DNA of 48,642 nucleotides from Desulfotignum sp. GTDB lineage: Bacteria > Desulfobacterota > Desulfobacteria > Desulfobacterales > Desulfobacteraceae. The DNA is taken from assembly GCA_011389575.1 (NCBI GenBank), contig JAABUB010000018.1, positions 1-48,642 on the forward strand, read 5' to 3'. This document shows positions 7,771 to 17,877 of this stretch, piece by piece. The notes beneath the pieces are model-generated. The model saw only the letters and a list, made by a program, of their open reading frames with translations, ran no database searches and was not told the origin of the DNA. The position numbers and the translations under genes are program-made. How positions within the stretch are numbered: the stretch's first letter is position 1; each line of letters starts with the position of its first letter.

Positions 7771-8232
7771 CTAATCTGGTTTCTGTTGGATTTCATGGGC
7801 AGTGTCATCCAGTACCAGAAACAGGCGCTCCTCTTTTTCCACAAGCATCCTGGACAGTTTCATCAACGCCCGCTGGCCGAATTTGATGCAGTGCTCAGGG
7901 GTCTGGATGTACAGATTGTCATTGCGTGTGAACAGCTGTGATGGGTCCAGGGGAACGGTGTCTGTGGTGTTGAGAACCAGGGTGCGGGAGCCCTTCATGT
8001 CAAAAACGAATAAGGCCGTGTCTTCATAAGGAAAATACACTTTTTCCTCACACTGGTCCCGTATTTGAAAAACATGGTACCCTTGGTCATCTTTGCGGAT
8101 GGATTTGTGAAAATATGAGATGATTTTGGGATGCTCGAATTTTCCATGTTTGTTTTGCCAGATGCCGTTTTTGTCCAGCCAGAAAACCGCTTTTTCCTTG
8201 GGAATGATTATTTGTTTTAATTGGGATGTCAT
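7771..8232 (-). CDS. Conserved hypothetical cytoplasmic protein
   Basis: I do not recognise this 153-residue protein. It has no signal peptide or membrane segment. It opens with a short basic stretch and a WLDKNGIWQNKHGKF segment, has alternating hydrophobic residues suggesting beta structure, and ends in a charged helix (ALMKLSRMLVEKEERLFLVLDDTAHEI). AGGAG lies 9 bases before the ATG, so the start is well supported. It is divergent from hrpB, and its 3' end faces the cytochrome gene. Confidence 0.6.
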   Translation of the reverse strand: MTSQLKQIIIPKEKAVFWLDKNGIWQNKHGKFEHPKIISYFHKSIRKDDQGYHVFQIRDQCEEKVYFPYEDTALFVFDMKGSRTLVLNTTDTVPLDPSQLFTRNDNLYIQTPEHCIKFGQRALMKLSRMLVEKEERLFLVLDDTAHEIQQKPD

Positions 8233-8343
8233 GGTTGTGGCTCCTGTTGCATGTGAGATTCATTACCCAGTGTATTACCCCAAAAATTACTGAAGGACAA
8301 CAGACAATCAAATTTCTTTTCCCATACAGGGCAAAAATCCACC

Positions 8344-10941
8344 ATGCCTGATCCCCTGCCTGATCTGCCGGTGGCTGCAGTACTGCCGCAGGTCATCAAT
8401 GCCCTGGGGCACACCGGCCGGGCCATTCTCCAGGCACCGCCCGGTTCCGGTAAAACCACCCGGGTGCCTCTGGCCCTTGTGAACCAGGCATGGCTGGCAG
8501 GCAAAAAAATTCTCATGCTCGAACCCCGGCGTCTGGCAGCCCGGGCCTGTGCCCATTTCATGGCCAAATTGCGCAAAGAACCTGTGGGACAGACCGTGGG
8601 GTACCGAATCCGCAGGGAAACAAAAGCAGGTCCCGACACACGCATTGAAGTGGTCACAGAAGCCATTCTCACCCGGATGCTCCAGAATGACCCTGCCCTG
8701 GACGGGGTGGGTCTGGTGATTTTTGATGAATTCCATGAACGCCATATCCACAGCGATCTGGGGCTGGCCCTGTGCCTGGAGTCGGCAGAGGTGCTGCGGC
8801 CGGATCTGCGGATTCTGGTCATGTCCGCCACCATGGATACCACTGCCCTGGCTGCGCTTTTGGAACCGGTCCAGGTGATTGTTTCCCGGGGGCGGCAGTG
8901 GCCGGTTAAGACAGTGTATCTGCCCCCGGCTTCCGGCCGGTTTGGATCTGGCCGGTTCGGCCCGGTGCTGGCAGGCTGCGCCACCGCCGTACTGACTGCC
9001 TTGTCAGAGCATTCCGGAGATATTCTGGTATTTTTGCCCGGTGCTGCTGAAATCCGCCAGACAGCCCGGCTTCTGGCGGGAAAAACCAGTCCCCATGCAC
9101 AGGTGTTTGCTTTGTCGGGTCTTCTGTCCTTTGAAAAACAATGGGCTGCCCTGGCGCCGTCGAAAAAAGGGATGCGTAAGGTGGTCCTGGCCACAGCCAT
9201 TGCAGAAACCTCCCTGACCATTGAAGGGATCAGCATTGTGGTGGATTCGGGATTGATGCGCAAACCCCGGTTTTTTCCGGGTACAGGACTTACCCGTCTG
9301 CAGACCCTTCCCGTGTCCCGGGCATCGGCAGACCAGCGCCGGGGCAGGGCCGGCCGCACCGGACCGGGGGTGTGCTTTCGCATCTGGTCAGCCCATGTGC
9401 ACAAGGGACTGGTACCCTATAGCCGGCCGGAAATCCTGGAACAGGACCTTGCCGGGGTTGCCCTGGAACTGGCCCTGTGGGGAGCCCGGCACCCTGAAGA
9501 TCTCACATGGCTGGATTCGCCGCCCCAGGAGCAGTTTTCCTTCGCCCGGGACTTGCTGTGCCACCTGGGCGCCCTGGATGACCAGGGCAGTATCACCCCC
9601 CATGGCCGGGCAATTGCCGGATCAGGCATACACCCCCGGCTGGCCCATATGATTTTGGAGGCAGACCGACAGGGCAATGGATTTCTGGCCTGCTGCCTGG
9701 CAGCGGTGCTGGAAGAAAAAGATATGATGCCCGGCACGTCCCATGACCCGGATATCCGGGTACGTCTGGAAATGCTGGCTTTGCTGTGCCAAAACAAGAA
9801 GAAAGCCGGCAGGGCCGGACAAAGCCGGGACCAGAATGCATACCATGGCCGGCAGGTGCACCAGGATCAGGAGATACGTCAAAGTCAGGCAAAAAATATC
9901 CTCACAAGCGCCCGCCGCCTGGCCAGGCGGATGCACATCAAACAGACAGCACTTGATCCGGAAAAAGCCGGCATCACCCTGGCCCTGGCCTTTCCTGAAC
10001 GGGTGGCCCGGCGCAGGGGACCGCTGTCCTATGTCATGGCCTCGGGTTCCGGGGCATATTTCAAAGCACCCAATACCGTAACAGGCCATGACTATATCCT
10101 GGCGGCCCATGTGCAGGGACACCCGGAAAATGCGGTGATCTTCCTGGCAGCCCCTGTTCTGCTGCAGGATCTGGAACAGGTGTTTGCAACAATGATGGAG
10201 ACCCGGGATCTTGTGGCATGGGACCAGGATAAACAGGTGGTGACCGCCATGACCCAGACCTGGTACAACCGGATTCTCATCAAACAGCACCCCCTGCCGC
10301 ATCCGGCGCCTGAAGCAGTCCAGGCGGCCATGATTGCCGGCATACGCCAGATGGGGCTGTCTTTTCTTCCCTGGACCCGCAAACTGACGCACCTGCGGCA
10401 CCGGATAAATTTTCTGCGGGAACATGCCGGCATCACCGCTCTGCCGGACCTGTCTGACCAGGCTTTGTCAGAAAATCTGCCTGCCTGGCTGGGGCCGTTT
10501 CTTACCCATGCCCGGTCTGCCCGGAACCTGAAGCAGGTGGATCTGGCAGGGGCAGTCCTGTCTCTTTTGTCCCGGGAGGACCGGCTGAGGGTGGATGACC
10601 TGGCCCCTTCCCACATCACGGTCCCGTCCGGCTCCCGCATCCCGCTGGCATATATGGACGGCCATACATTACTGGAGTCGCCTGTTCTGGCGGTCCGGCT
10701 CCAGGAAATGTTCGGCCGGACCCAAACCCCCACGGTGGCAAATGGAAAAATTGCCGTAACCCTGCACCTGTTATCGCCTGCAGGCAGGCCGGTCCAGGTG
10801 ACCCGGGACCTGGAAAATTTCTGGAAAAACACGTATAAAGATGTAAAAAAAGACCTTGCCGGGCGCTATCCCAAACATTTCTGGCCGGATGACCCCTTAT
10901 CTGCTGTGGCCACCCGCAGGACCAGGCCTAAAAAAAAATGA
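8344..10941 (+). CDS. hrpB: ATP-dependent RNA helicase HrpB
   Basis: This 865-residue DEAH/RHA-type helicase has Walker A APPGSGKTT near residue 35, motif Ia EPRRLAAR, motif II DEFHER (a DEFH variant), motif III SATMD, motif V VVLATAIAETSLTIEG and motif VI QRRGRAGRTGPG. The HA2 domain and the HrpB-specific C-terminal region follow, and the length fits HrpB (about 800-860). The precise RNA substrate of bacterial HrpB is not settled. The ATG has only a weak, distant AGGG. Its stop overlaps the next start by four bases (ATGA), so the two genes are translationally coupled. Confidence 0.93.
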   Translation: MPDPLPDLPVAAVLPQVINALGHTGRAILQAPPGSGKTTRVPLALVNQAWLAGKKILMLEPRRLAARACAHFMAKLRKEPVGQTVGYRIRRETKAGPDTRIEVVTEAILTRMLQNDPALDGVGLVIFDEFHERHIHSDLGLALCLESAEVLRPDLRILVMSATMDTTALAALLEPVQVIVSRGRQWPVKTVYLPPASGRFGSGRFGPVLAGCATAVLTALSEHSGDILVFLPGAAEIRQTARLLAGKTSPHAQVFALSGLLSFEKQWAALAPSKKGMRKVVLATAIAETSLTIEGISIVVDSGLMRKPRFFPGTGLTRLQTLPVSRASADQRRGRAGRTGPGVCFRIWSAHVHKGLVPYSRPEILEQDLAGVALELALWGARHPEDLTWLDSPPQEQFSFARDLLCHLGALDDQGSITPHGRAIAGSGIHPRLAHMILEADRQGNGFLACCLAAVLEEKDMMPGTSHDPDIRVRLEMLALLCQNKKKAGRAGQSRDQNAYHGRQVHQDQEIRQSQAKNILTSARRLARRMHIKQTALDPEKAGITLALAFPERVARRRGPLSYVMASGSGAYFKAPNTVTGHDYILAAHVQGHPENAVIFLAAPVLLQDLEQVFATMMETRDLVAWDQDKQVVTAMTQTWYNRILIKQHPLPHPAPEAVQAAMIAGIRQMGLSFLPWTRKLTHLRHRINFLREHAGITALPDLSDQALSENLPAWLGPFLTHARSARNLKQVDLAGAVLSLLSREDRLRVDDLAPSHITVPSGSRIPLAYMDGHTLLESPVLAVRLQEMFGRTQTPTVANGKIAVTLHLLSPAGRPVQVTRDLENFWKNTYKDVKKDLAGRYPKHFWPDDPLSAVATRRTRPKKK

Positions 10942-11684
10942 AGCATACAGCAGTGGAGATAAAAACCATGGAAGATACCCGCTTTTCTCCAGAATCGGAT
11001 CGGGCCAGAATTCTGCTGGCCGGGACCCGTGATACTGCCATGAAACAGTTATCCCAATTGCTGGACACCCGGGGCTTTCATGTACCGGTTTTGGCAAGTG
11101 CCATGGACCGGTTTGTAAAATCTTTGGTCCCACTACCCCGGGCAGCTGCCTGTAATATTGGGTGTGCCTGGTGCTGCCATTTGCGGGTGGGGGTATCCAT
11201 TCCCGAAACCCTGGTGATTTTCCATGAAATCAGGGCCCAGGCCACGCCGGAAGGCCTGGCTTTTTTGAAACACCGTATTCTTAAAACTTCTGGCAGAGGC
11301 GATATCCTGGATGAAAACTTCTGGCGCAGGTCCCGTTGTCACTGCCCTTTTCTGGATGTGGACGGTGCATACCAGTGTCTGATATATGGACTGCGTCCCT
11401 TTTCCTGCCGGGCGTTTCATTCTCTGGATGAAGCGGTCTGCCGCAAGGGATACGATCAGGGCATGGAGATCCAGGTACCGTGTTTTCCCCTTTACCGGGC
11501 GGGTGTGGACCTGTATTCTTCCGTGCTGATTCAGGTTGCGGCCCAAAGGGGGCTGGCATCTTTTCAGGTGGGATTTATCAGGGCTCTGGAAATTTTGTTT
11601 ACAGATGATACTGCTTCAGAACACTGGCTGCAGGGAGAAAATGTTTTCCTCCCTGCAAAAATTGCTGAAGTAACCCTGGATTGA
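10938..11684 (+). CDS. YkgJ-type cysteine-cluster (putative zinc/iron-chelating) protein
   Basis: This 248-residue protein has the YkgJ/UPF0153 arrangement: CNIGCAWCCHLRVGVSIPE (residues about 72-90), then CHCPFLDVDGAYQCLIYGLRPFSCRAFHS, then isolated cysteines. The cysteines are thought to bind zinc or iron-sulfur; the function is unknown. It overlaps the hrpB stop by four bases and so is probably co-translated with the helicase. Confidence 0.8.
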   Translation: MKHTAVEIKTMEDTRFSPESDRARILLAGTRDTAMKQLSQLLDTRGFHVPVLASAMDRFVKSLVPLPRAAACNIGCAWCCHLRVGVSIPETLVIFHEIRAQATPEGLAFLKHRILKTSGRGDILDENFWRRSRCHCPFLDVDGAYQCLIYGLRPFSCRAFHSLDEAVCRKGYDQGMEIQVPCFPLYRAGVDLYSSVLIQVAAQRGLASFQVGFIRALEILFTDDTASEHWLQGENVFLPAKIAEVTLD

Positions 11685-11868
11685 CGGTGTGAAAGATTAG
11701 GCTTTAAAAAATATTAATATTCATGCTATGGTGAAATCCTTAATTTTAAAAAAGATTGCGGCAAACCTGAATTCTAATAACAATCATGGCCTGAGAGACC
11801 ACAGCAAATGATGAAAGTATAAGTAGTCAGGCATTAGCTTAACACTTTCATATAAAAAGAATTGGAAA

Positions 11869-14800
11869 ATGGAAAAAGACAAAACACCAGATCCTGGATT
11901 TCACTATGTGGGTATCGGCGCTTCTGCCGGCGGGCTGGAAGCCATTGAAGAATTTTTTTCGCATATGCCTGAAGACTGCAATCTGGCTTTTATTGTCATT
12001 CAGCACCTGTCTCCGGACTACAAAAGCCTGATGGTGGAACTGCTGTCCAAGAAGACCAAAATCCCCGTGCACAGGTGCACCGACGGCATGCAGGTGAAAC
12101 CCAATAATATTTATATGATTCCCCCCAAAAAAAATCTGTCAATTTTTCACGGCAAACTGGTTTTAAAGGAAAAAGACAATATCCGCGGGGTGAACCTGCC
12201 CATAGATATTTTTTTGAAATCTTTGACAGAGGACCAGGCAGACCGGGCCATTGCCATTATTTTATCGGGTACCGGCAGTGACGGCACCCGGGGGGTGCGG
12301 GCGGTCAAGGAGCAGGGGGGCATGGTCATGGTACAGGATGATACCACTGCCAAGTTTGATGGCATGCCCAGGGCCGCCATATCCACCGGGGTTGCTGATT
12401 TTATTCTGCCCCCGGAAAAAATGCCTGCCCAGCTGCTGGCCTATGTGGATCATCCGTATGTGGCGGGAAAAGAAAAATCCAGAAATCTGATCAAGGACCA
12501 AAAAGGGCTTACCCGGATATTTTCAGAACTGCGGGAACGCACCAAGGTGGATTTCACCTATTACAAGCCATCCACCATCTCCCGGCGCATCGAGCGTAGA
12601 ATGACCGTCAACCAGATCAATGACCTGGATGATTATGTGCGGTACATACAAAAGTATCCGGTGGAGATCATGACCTTGTACCGGGAACTGCTCATCGGCG
12701 TCACCAGCTTTTTCAGGGACCCGGCCCCTATGAAGGAGTTGATGGAAGCCTGCCTGCCCCAGTTGATCAGCAACACAAAAAACCGGGAGATCCGGTTCTG
12801 GGTCACGGCCTGCTCCACCGGAGAAGAAGCCTATACCCTTGCCATTCTGGCAAAAGAGGTGATGGAAAAAACCGGTGAAAACAAAGATATCAAAATATTT
12901 GCCACCGACCTGGACAGGGATGCGGTGATGCAGGCCGGCAACGGCGTGTATCCGGAGAGCATTGCTGCAGATCTGACCCCCCGGCTGCTGGGAAAATATT
13001 TTTACCGCAGGGGCGATAATTATCAGATTGCCAGAAATATCAGGGAAATGGTTGTGTTTGCCCAGCATAACCTGGTGATGGACCCGCCCTTTACAAAAAT
13101 CGATCTGATCTCCTGCAGAAATCTGCTCATCTACCTGCAGCCGGTGCTCCAGGAAAAAGCCATGCGCATGTTCAATTTTTCCTTGAACCCTGGGGGCATT
13201 TTGTTTTTGGGCACCAGTGAAACCATCGGCAGCATGACCGACTGTTTTGAAACCGTGCACCAGAAATTCAAAATTTACCGGTCCAGAGGCAAGCTTTCTC
13301 CGGACCTGCATATGACAGATACTGTGACTGCACGTGAAAAAAAAGACAAAGGTCCCCAGCCTTTTTCCTTTCCTTACAGAGAGCGCCGCAGACAGCATCC
13401 CACAGATGCTGCCAACCTTATGGACCGGTATGTGCGGGCCCTGGAAGATGAATACCTGCCCCTGTCCGCCATCGTCAACCAGCAGATGGAAGTGCTGCAT
13501 ATTTTTGGTGAAACAAGGGACTATTTTCAAGTACCTTCAGGCCGGGTGGTGTATGATATCACAAAAATGGCGGTAAAAGAACTGGCCATTCCCCTGGCTA
13601 CAGGGATACAGAAGGTGTTCAGGACAAAGCAGCAGCTGGTGTATTCCAATGTCAAAATAAAGCAGAAAAACGAAACCAGAACTGTGCGGCTGCGCATTCT
13701 TCCCCTGCCGGACCAGAAATCCGCCGACCCGCTTGCAGCGGTTTTTTTCGAAGAGACCAAAAAACAGGAAAATACCGAACAGAACGCCATTGAAGCCTAT
13801 GATCTTGAGGCGGATGTCCAGCAGAGAATCACCGACCTTGAGCAGGAACTCCAGTTTTCCAATGAAAATCTCCAGGCAACCATAGAGGAGCTGGAAACAT
13901 CCAATGAAGAACTCCAGGCAACCAATGAGGAGCTTCTGGCCAGCAATGAAGAACTCCAGAGCACCAACGAAGAGCTGCAATCCACCAATGAAGAGCTGAT
14001 CACGGTCAATTCAGAATATCAGACCAAGATCATCGAGCTCACCCAGATGAGCAATGATGTGGAAAACCTGCTGTCAAGCTCCGGCATCGAGGTGCTGATC
14101 CTGGATGAAAACTATGAAATCCGCAAATATTCGCCGGGCATCACCAAAATATTCAATATCCTGGACAAGGACATGGGAAGACCCATCAACCATCTGTCCC
14201 ATAATCTCATTGATTTCGATGCCTTTGCAGCGGTGGAAACCGTCCAGAAGAACAACAAAGGGATCTCTTTGGAAAAAAAGGACCATGAGGATCTTACCTA
14301 TCTGATCCATATTCTGCCTTATCATATCGGGCCTGAAACCTATGCCGGGTTCATGCTGACCTTTGTGGATACCACGGAACTGGACCAGACCAGAAAAGAT
14401 TTGATCCAGACCCGGAAAATATCCAGTGATATTGTGGTCCATATGCCGGCCGGCCTGTTCATTTACACCGTGAATGGCGCAGGCGATTTGATTCTGGAAA
14501 GCGCCAACCCGACAGCCCAGAAGCTCACCGGCATCACCCTTTCCCAATGGCAGGGAAAATCTTTTGACCAGATCTGGCCCAAAGCAAAGAAACTGGGCAT
14601 TTATGACAAATTCAAACAGGCCCTGCATACCAAAGAACCCTGCCGCCTGGATGAGCTGGAATATGAGGATGATACCCATTCAGGCATCTACCGGGTGGTG
14701 GCATTTGCCTTGCCGGAAAACAAGCTGGCCGTCAGCTTTGAAGATATTACAGACCAGCAGAAAATGTGTATCAGGCTGGAAGAGGCCCAGCTGAAATACA

Positions 14801-15207
14801 ATACCCTTTTTGAAAGAATGCACCAGGGGGTGGTATACCAGAAGGCAGACGGCCGGATCATTTCCGCCAACCCGGCGGCACAAAAAATTCTGGGCCTGAC
14901 CCTTGACCAGATGAACGGCAGAACCTCCATGGACCCGGACTGGAAGGCCCTGAAACCGGACGGATCAGAACTTCCCGGATCACAGCACCCATCCATGGTC
15001 GCCCTGGAAACCGGCAAACCGGTCAGGCAGTTTGTCATGGGGGTGTTTCATCCCCGGCTCCAGGAGCACAGATGGATACAGGTGGATGCCATCCCTGAAT
15101 TCATTGAGGGAGAAGACAGACCGTTTCAGGTGTTTGCCATGTTTGAAGATATCACTGATACAATTTCCATGGAAAAAAACCAGGATAGACAGGCAGAAGA
15201 TGCATAG
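11869..15207 (+). CDS. CheB-CheR fusion with coiled coil and PAS domains
   Basis: This 1112-residue protein starts with a CheB methylesterase domain (Ser19 in GASAGG, His46 in IQHLSPD, Asp138 in GTGSDG). A CheR N-terminal helical region and SAM-dependent methyltransferase domain follow (about 215-490; SRRIERRM, WVTACSTGEEAYTLA, SCRNLLIYL). A coiled coil of NEELQ/TNEEL repeats spans about 640-735, and two or three PAS domains run to the C-terminus. There is no histidine kinase, so its output is not phosphotransfer by itself. Such fusions are often kinase components or soluble adaptation enzymes. The adjacent sigma-54 activator at 15357 is a possible partner. The Shine-Dalgarno site is poor. 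An 8-base inverted repeat (ATGAAAGT/ACTTTCAT, 11811-11851) lies just upstream. Confidence 0.9.
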   Translation: MEKDKTPDPGFHYVGIGASAGGLEAIEEFFSHMPEDCNLAFIVIQHLSPDYKSLMVELLSKKTKIPVHRCTDGMQVKPNNIYMIPPKKNLSIFHGKLVLKEKDNIRGVNLPIDIFLKSLTEDQADRAIAIILSGTGSDGTRGVRAVKEQGGMVMVQDDTTAKFDGMPRAAISTGVADFILPPEKMPAQLLAYVDHPYVAGKEKSRNLIKDQKGLTRIFSELRERTKVDFTYYKPSTISRRIERRMTVNQINDLDDYVRYIQKYPVEIMTLYRELLIGVTSFFRDPAPMKELMEACLPQLISNTKNREIRFWVTACSTGEEAYTLAILAKEVMEKTGENKDIKIFATDLDRDAVMQAGNGVYPESIAADLTPRLLGKYFYRRGDNYQIARNIREMVVFAQHNLVMDPPFTKIDLISCRNLLIYLQPVLQEKAMRMFNFSLNPGGILFLGTSETIGSMTDCFETVHQKFKIYRSRGKLSPDLHMTDTVTAREKKDKGPQPFSFPYRERRRQHPTDAANLMDRYVRALEDEYLPLSAIVNQQMEVLHIFGETRDYFQVPSGRVVYDITKMAVKELAIPLATGIQKVFRTKQQLVYSNVKIKQKNETRTVRLRILPLPDQKSADPLAAVFFEETKKQENTEQNAIEAYDLEADVQQRITDLEQELQFSNENLQATIEELETSNEELQATNEELLASNEELQSTNEELQSTNEELITVNSEYQTKIIELTQMSNDVENLLSSSGIEVLILDENYEIRKYSPGITKIFNILDKDMGRPINHLSHNLIDFDAFAAVETVQKNNKGISLEKKDHEDLTYLIHILPYHIGPETYAGFMLTFVDTTELDQTRKDLIQTRKISSDIVVHMPAGLFIYTVNGAGDLILESANPTAQKLTGITLSQWQGKSFDQIWPKAKKLGIYDKFKQALHTKEPCRLDELEYEDDTHSGIYRVVAFALPENKLAVSFEDITDQQKMCIRLEEAQLKYNTLFERMHQGVVYQKADGRIISANPAAQKILGLTLDQMNGRTSMDPDWKALKPDGSELPGSQHPSMVALETGKPVRQFVMGVFHPRLQEHRWIQVDAIPEFIEGEDRPFQVFAMFEDITDTISMEKNQDRQAEDA

Positions 15208-15291
15208 AAACAAGCAGGTGAAGAATATACTATACCAGGAACAGGTGAGGATGGCATCGGGCAGATACAGGAAACCGGTATGTCAGTCTGT

Positions 15292-15319
15292 TTGACAATG
15301 CGCCGGCAGTATATAAATA
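15292..15319 (+). promoter_or_regulatory. Candidate sigma-70 promoter before the sigma-54 activator gene
   Basis: TTGACA (15292-15297), a 16-base spacer and TAAATA (15314-15319) lie 37 bases before the ATG at 15357. The same box pair, with one base more spacing, occurs at 2110. Confidence 0.4.
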
Positions 15320-15356
15320 ACGGGTAATCAGGACAGTAACCAAAGATGATACCAGA

Positions 15357-16772
15357 ATGACGAATGTACTGATAATTGATGACGATGAACAGGTGTGCAG
15401 GTTCCTGTCCAAAATTTTTACCGGCATGGGGTATGATGTTTCTTATGAGCTGACCCTGAAACAGGGCCTGGCAAAAATTTTTTCACGCAGCGTGGATATT
15501 CTTTTTCTGGATGTGAATCTGCCGGATGGTAACGGCCTTGAGGCCATAAGCACTATCCGGCAGTATGCGTTTGCCCCGGAAATTATTGTTATCACAGCAG
15601 ATGAAAATATTGACGGCGCGGAAATCGCCATGAAATCCAGGGCCTGGGATTATATTTCCAAAACCGGGTCTTCCAAAAATTTCAGGTTTGCCCTGGAAAG
15701 AGCGGTTGAATACCGCCGGCAGAAAAAGACCAAAGATCCGGAAGGCCCTGTCAGCAGGGAAGGGATCATCGGAGAGAGCCGCGTGATGTCGCAATGCCTG
15801 GAACAGGTTGCCAAGGCCGCAAACAGCGATATTCCGGTACTGGTAACCGGTGAGACCGGCACCGGAAAAGAGCTTTTTTCCAAAGCCATCCATGCCAACA
15901 GCAAAAGAGCCACTGCTGAGTTTGTGGTGGTGGATTGTGCGGCCCTGCCCGAGCATCTGGTGGAAAGTACGATTTTCGGTCATACAAAAGGGGCGTTCAC
16001 CGGTGCGGATATGGAAAAAACAGGGTTGATGAAAATGGCGGACAAAGGCACCCTGTTTCTCGATGAGATAGGGGAGCTTCCCTTTGATGTCCAGAAAAAA
16101 TTCCTCAGGACCCTGCAGGAAAAAAAGTTTCGGCCCCTGGGGGGCAAAATTGAAGTCAAAAGCGATTTCCGGTTGATATGTGCCACCCACCGCAATCTGG
16201 AGGATATGGTAAAAGAAAACAAATTCAGGGAAGATCTGTTTTTCAGAATAGTTTCCATGAACATTCATCTGCCCCCTTTAAAGGAGCGGGGCAGGGATGT
16301 GGCAGTTCTTGCTTTGCATCATATCAACCGGCAGAATGATTTTTATCCCAAAAATGTCTGCAACATGTCCCGGGCATTTGTTGATGAGCTGCAGATTTAC
16401 GAGTGGCCGGGAAATGTGAGAGAACTTTTCAATACCCTGGATCTGGTGTGCGCGGAAGCAGGGGACGGGGCCACACTGTTTCCCCACCACCTGCCTGAAC
16501 ACATCCGCGCGTTTAACATCCGGCATAAATTTGCAGCCAGAGGCAATGCCGGCAGTTCTGCAGAAAAACCCCGGGCATCTGCTTTGGGATCTGCAGAAAC
16601 CATGTCCCCACTCAAAGAACATATTGAAAACACCAAAGCTGCATATCTGCAGCATCTGCTGTCCGTCACCAGGGGAAACATCAAAGAATCCTGCAGGATA
16701 TCCGGTCTTTCCAGGGGCCATTTGTATCGTCTCATGCAGCAGCATAATATTAAAACCAATGCAGATTCTTAA
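15357..16772 (+). CDS. Sigma-54-dependent response regulator (NtrC family)
   Basis: The protein has 471 residues in three parts. The N-terminal receiver has acidic pocket IDDDE, phospho-acceptor Asp in LFLDVNLPDG and Lys in YISKTG. The AAA+ domain has Walker A GETGTGKE, the sigma-54 contact loop GAFTGAD, Walker B GTLFLDEIGELP, and R-fingers in FREDLFFRI. The C-terminal Fis-type helix-turn-helix is NIKESCRISGLSRGHLYRLMQQH. All elements needed to activate sigma-54 RNA polymerase are present. It is the only enhancer-binding activator in the window, so the sigma-54 promoter at 33229 is a possible target (inference). It follows the CheB-CheR fusion by 149 bases. Confidence 0.93.
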   Translation: MTNVLIIDDDEQVCRFLSKIFTGMGYDVSYELTLKQGLAKIFSRSVDILFLDVNLPDGNGLEAISTIRQYAFAPEIIVITADENIDGAEIAMKSRAWDYISKTGSSKNFRFALERAVEYRRQKKTKDPEGPVSREGIIGESRVMSQCLEQVAKAANSDIPVLVTGETGTGKELFSKAIHANSKRATAEFVVVDCAALPEHLVESTIFGHTKGAFTGADMEKTGLMKMADKGTLFLDEIGELPFDVQKKFLRTLQEKKFRPLGGKIEVKSDFRLICATHRNLEDMVKENKFREDLFFRIVSMNIHLPPLKERGRDVAVLALHHINRQNDFYPKNVCNMSRAFVDELQIYEWPGNVRELFNTLDLVCAEAGDGATLFPHHLPEHIRAFNIRHKFAARGNAGSSAEKPRASALGSAETMSPLKEHIENTKAAYLQHLLSVTRGNIKESCRISGLSRGHLYRLMQQHNIKTNADS

Positions 16773-17676
16773 CACCATCATCCCCATATTCAGTGTGATT
16801 CTTATAGGATGGCTGGCCCGGCGCAAAGGCTTTATACCGCCTGAATTCACAGGGCCGGCCAACCGCCTGGTATTTTATTTTGCCATTCCCGCCATGGTAT
16901 TTGGTGCCATTGCCAAAGGATCCTTGAAAACCGATTTCAACCCGGTGCTTCTGGGATGCACCCTTGCCGCTGTGGCGCTGTCTTTTGGAATGACCTGGGT
17001 CATGGCGCGTATGTTTCATGTGCCCAAACGCAGATTCGCCAGCTTTGTGCAAAGTTCGGTTCATGGAAATCTGGGCTATATCGGATTGGCCGTGGCCTAT
17101 TACTATCTGGGGCAGGAGGGTTTTGTGAGTGCCAGCCTGCTCATCGGTTTTATCATGATCCTCCAGAACCTTTTGTCTGTCAGTATTTTGCAGTTTTATA
17201 ATGACACGGATTCGCACCGGCACAATGCAGGCAAAATTTTGTCCAAAATCATGGGCAATCCTGTGATCATTTCTGCTGTTGCCGGCATCTGTTTTTCTCT
17301 GACCAATGCTGCACTGCCAATGGTCCTTGCACGGACCCTGGATATTATTTCCGGCATGGCCCTGCCTCTTGCTTTGCTGCTCATCGGCGCCACCCTGAAT
17401 TTTGATTTAATGAAATCACAACTATTGCCGGTTCTGCCGGCTGCAGGCATCAAACTGGTTCTGGTGCCGGGAATGGGCGTTCTTCTTTATACGGTATGGG
17501 GGCTGTCTTCAGAAATATATGTGCCCGGCCTGATTCTGCTGGCCGCACCTTCAGCCACCGTCAGTTATGTCATGGCTGTGGAGATGAACGGGGATGTGGA
17601 TTTTGCCGTCACCGCCATTTCCCTGTGCACGCTGTTGTCTGCTATTTCCTTTTCCGTCTGGCTGCATATCACGTGA
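16759..17676 (+). CDS. AEC (auxin efflux carrier) family transporter
   Basis: This 305-residue integral membrane protein begins at the ATG at 16759, inside the last codons of the response regulator gene (14-base overlap). A longer frame to 16531 would be out-of-frame readthrough of that gene. The start MQILNTIIPIFSVILIGWLARRKG, the following RLVFYFAIPAMVF, and late segments such as PLALLLIGATLNF and PSATVSYVMAVEMNGD are typical of AEC permeases. I count about nine or ten hydrophobic segments. Family members export or import organic acids and similar compounds; the substrate is not known. The overlap suggests expression with the regulator. Confidence 0.88.
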   Translation: MQILNTIIPIFSVILIGWLARRKGFIPPEFTGPANRLVFYFAIPAMVFGAIAKGSLKTDFNPVLLGCTLAAVALSFGMTWVMARMFHVPKRRFASFVQSSVHGNLGYIGLAVAYYYLGQEGFVSASLLIGFIMILQNLLSVSILQFYNDTDSHRHNAGKILSKIMGNPVIISAVAGICFSLTNAALPMVLARTLDIISGMALPLALLLIGATLNFDLMKSQLLPVLPAAGIKLVLVPGMGVLLYTVWGLSSEIYVPGLILLAAPSATVSYVMAVEMNGDVDFAVTAISLCTLLSAISFSVWLHIT

Positions 17677-17877
17677 CCGGGCAAAGGAGCCTGGATCTGT
17701 CGGAATGAACTGGTGGAACATACAATACTGCCGACAAAAACCTTGAACCTTTATTATCAATCTTTTATAGTATCAATTTGTATCTTAAAAAACGCGCGTG
17801 GAAGCCGGCCTGTTTGGGCCATTGGATATCTGCTCTGCCTGCATGGTTTTATAATTATTGTTACAAATGGCCCGAAG

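Noticed and set aside
8229-9404. 391-codon minus-strand open frame opposite hrpB
   Set aside because: It lies entirely against the strongly supported HrpB gene, has Arg/Ser-rich antisense composition and no recognisable domain. Long antisense frames also occur opposite cheA, the MCP and other high-GC3 genes here.
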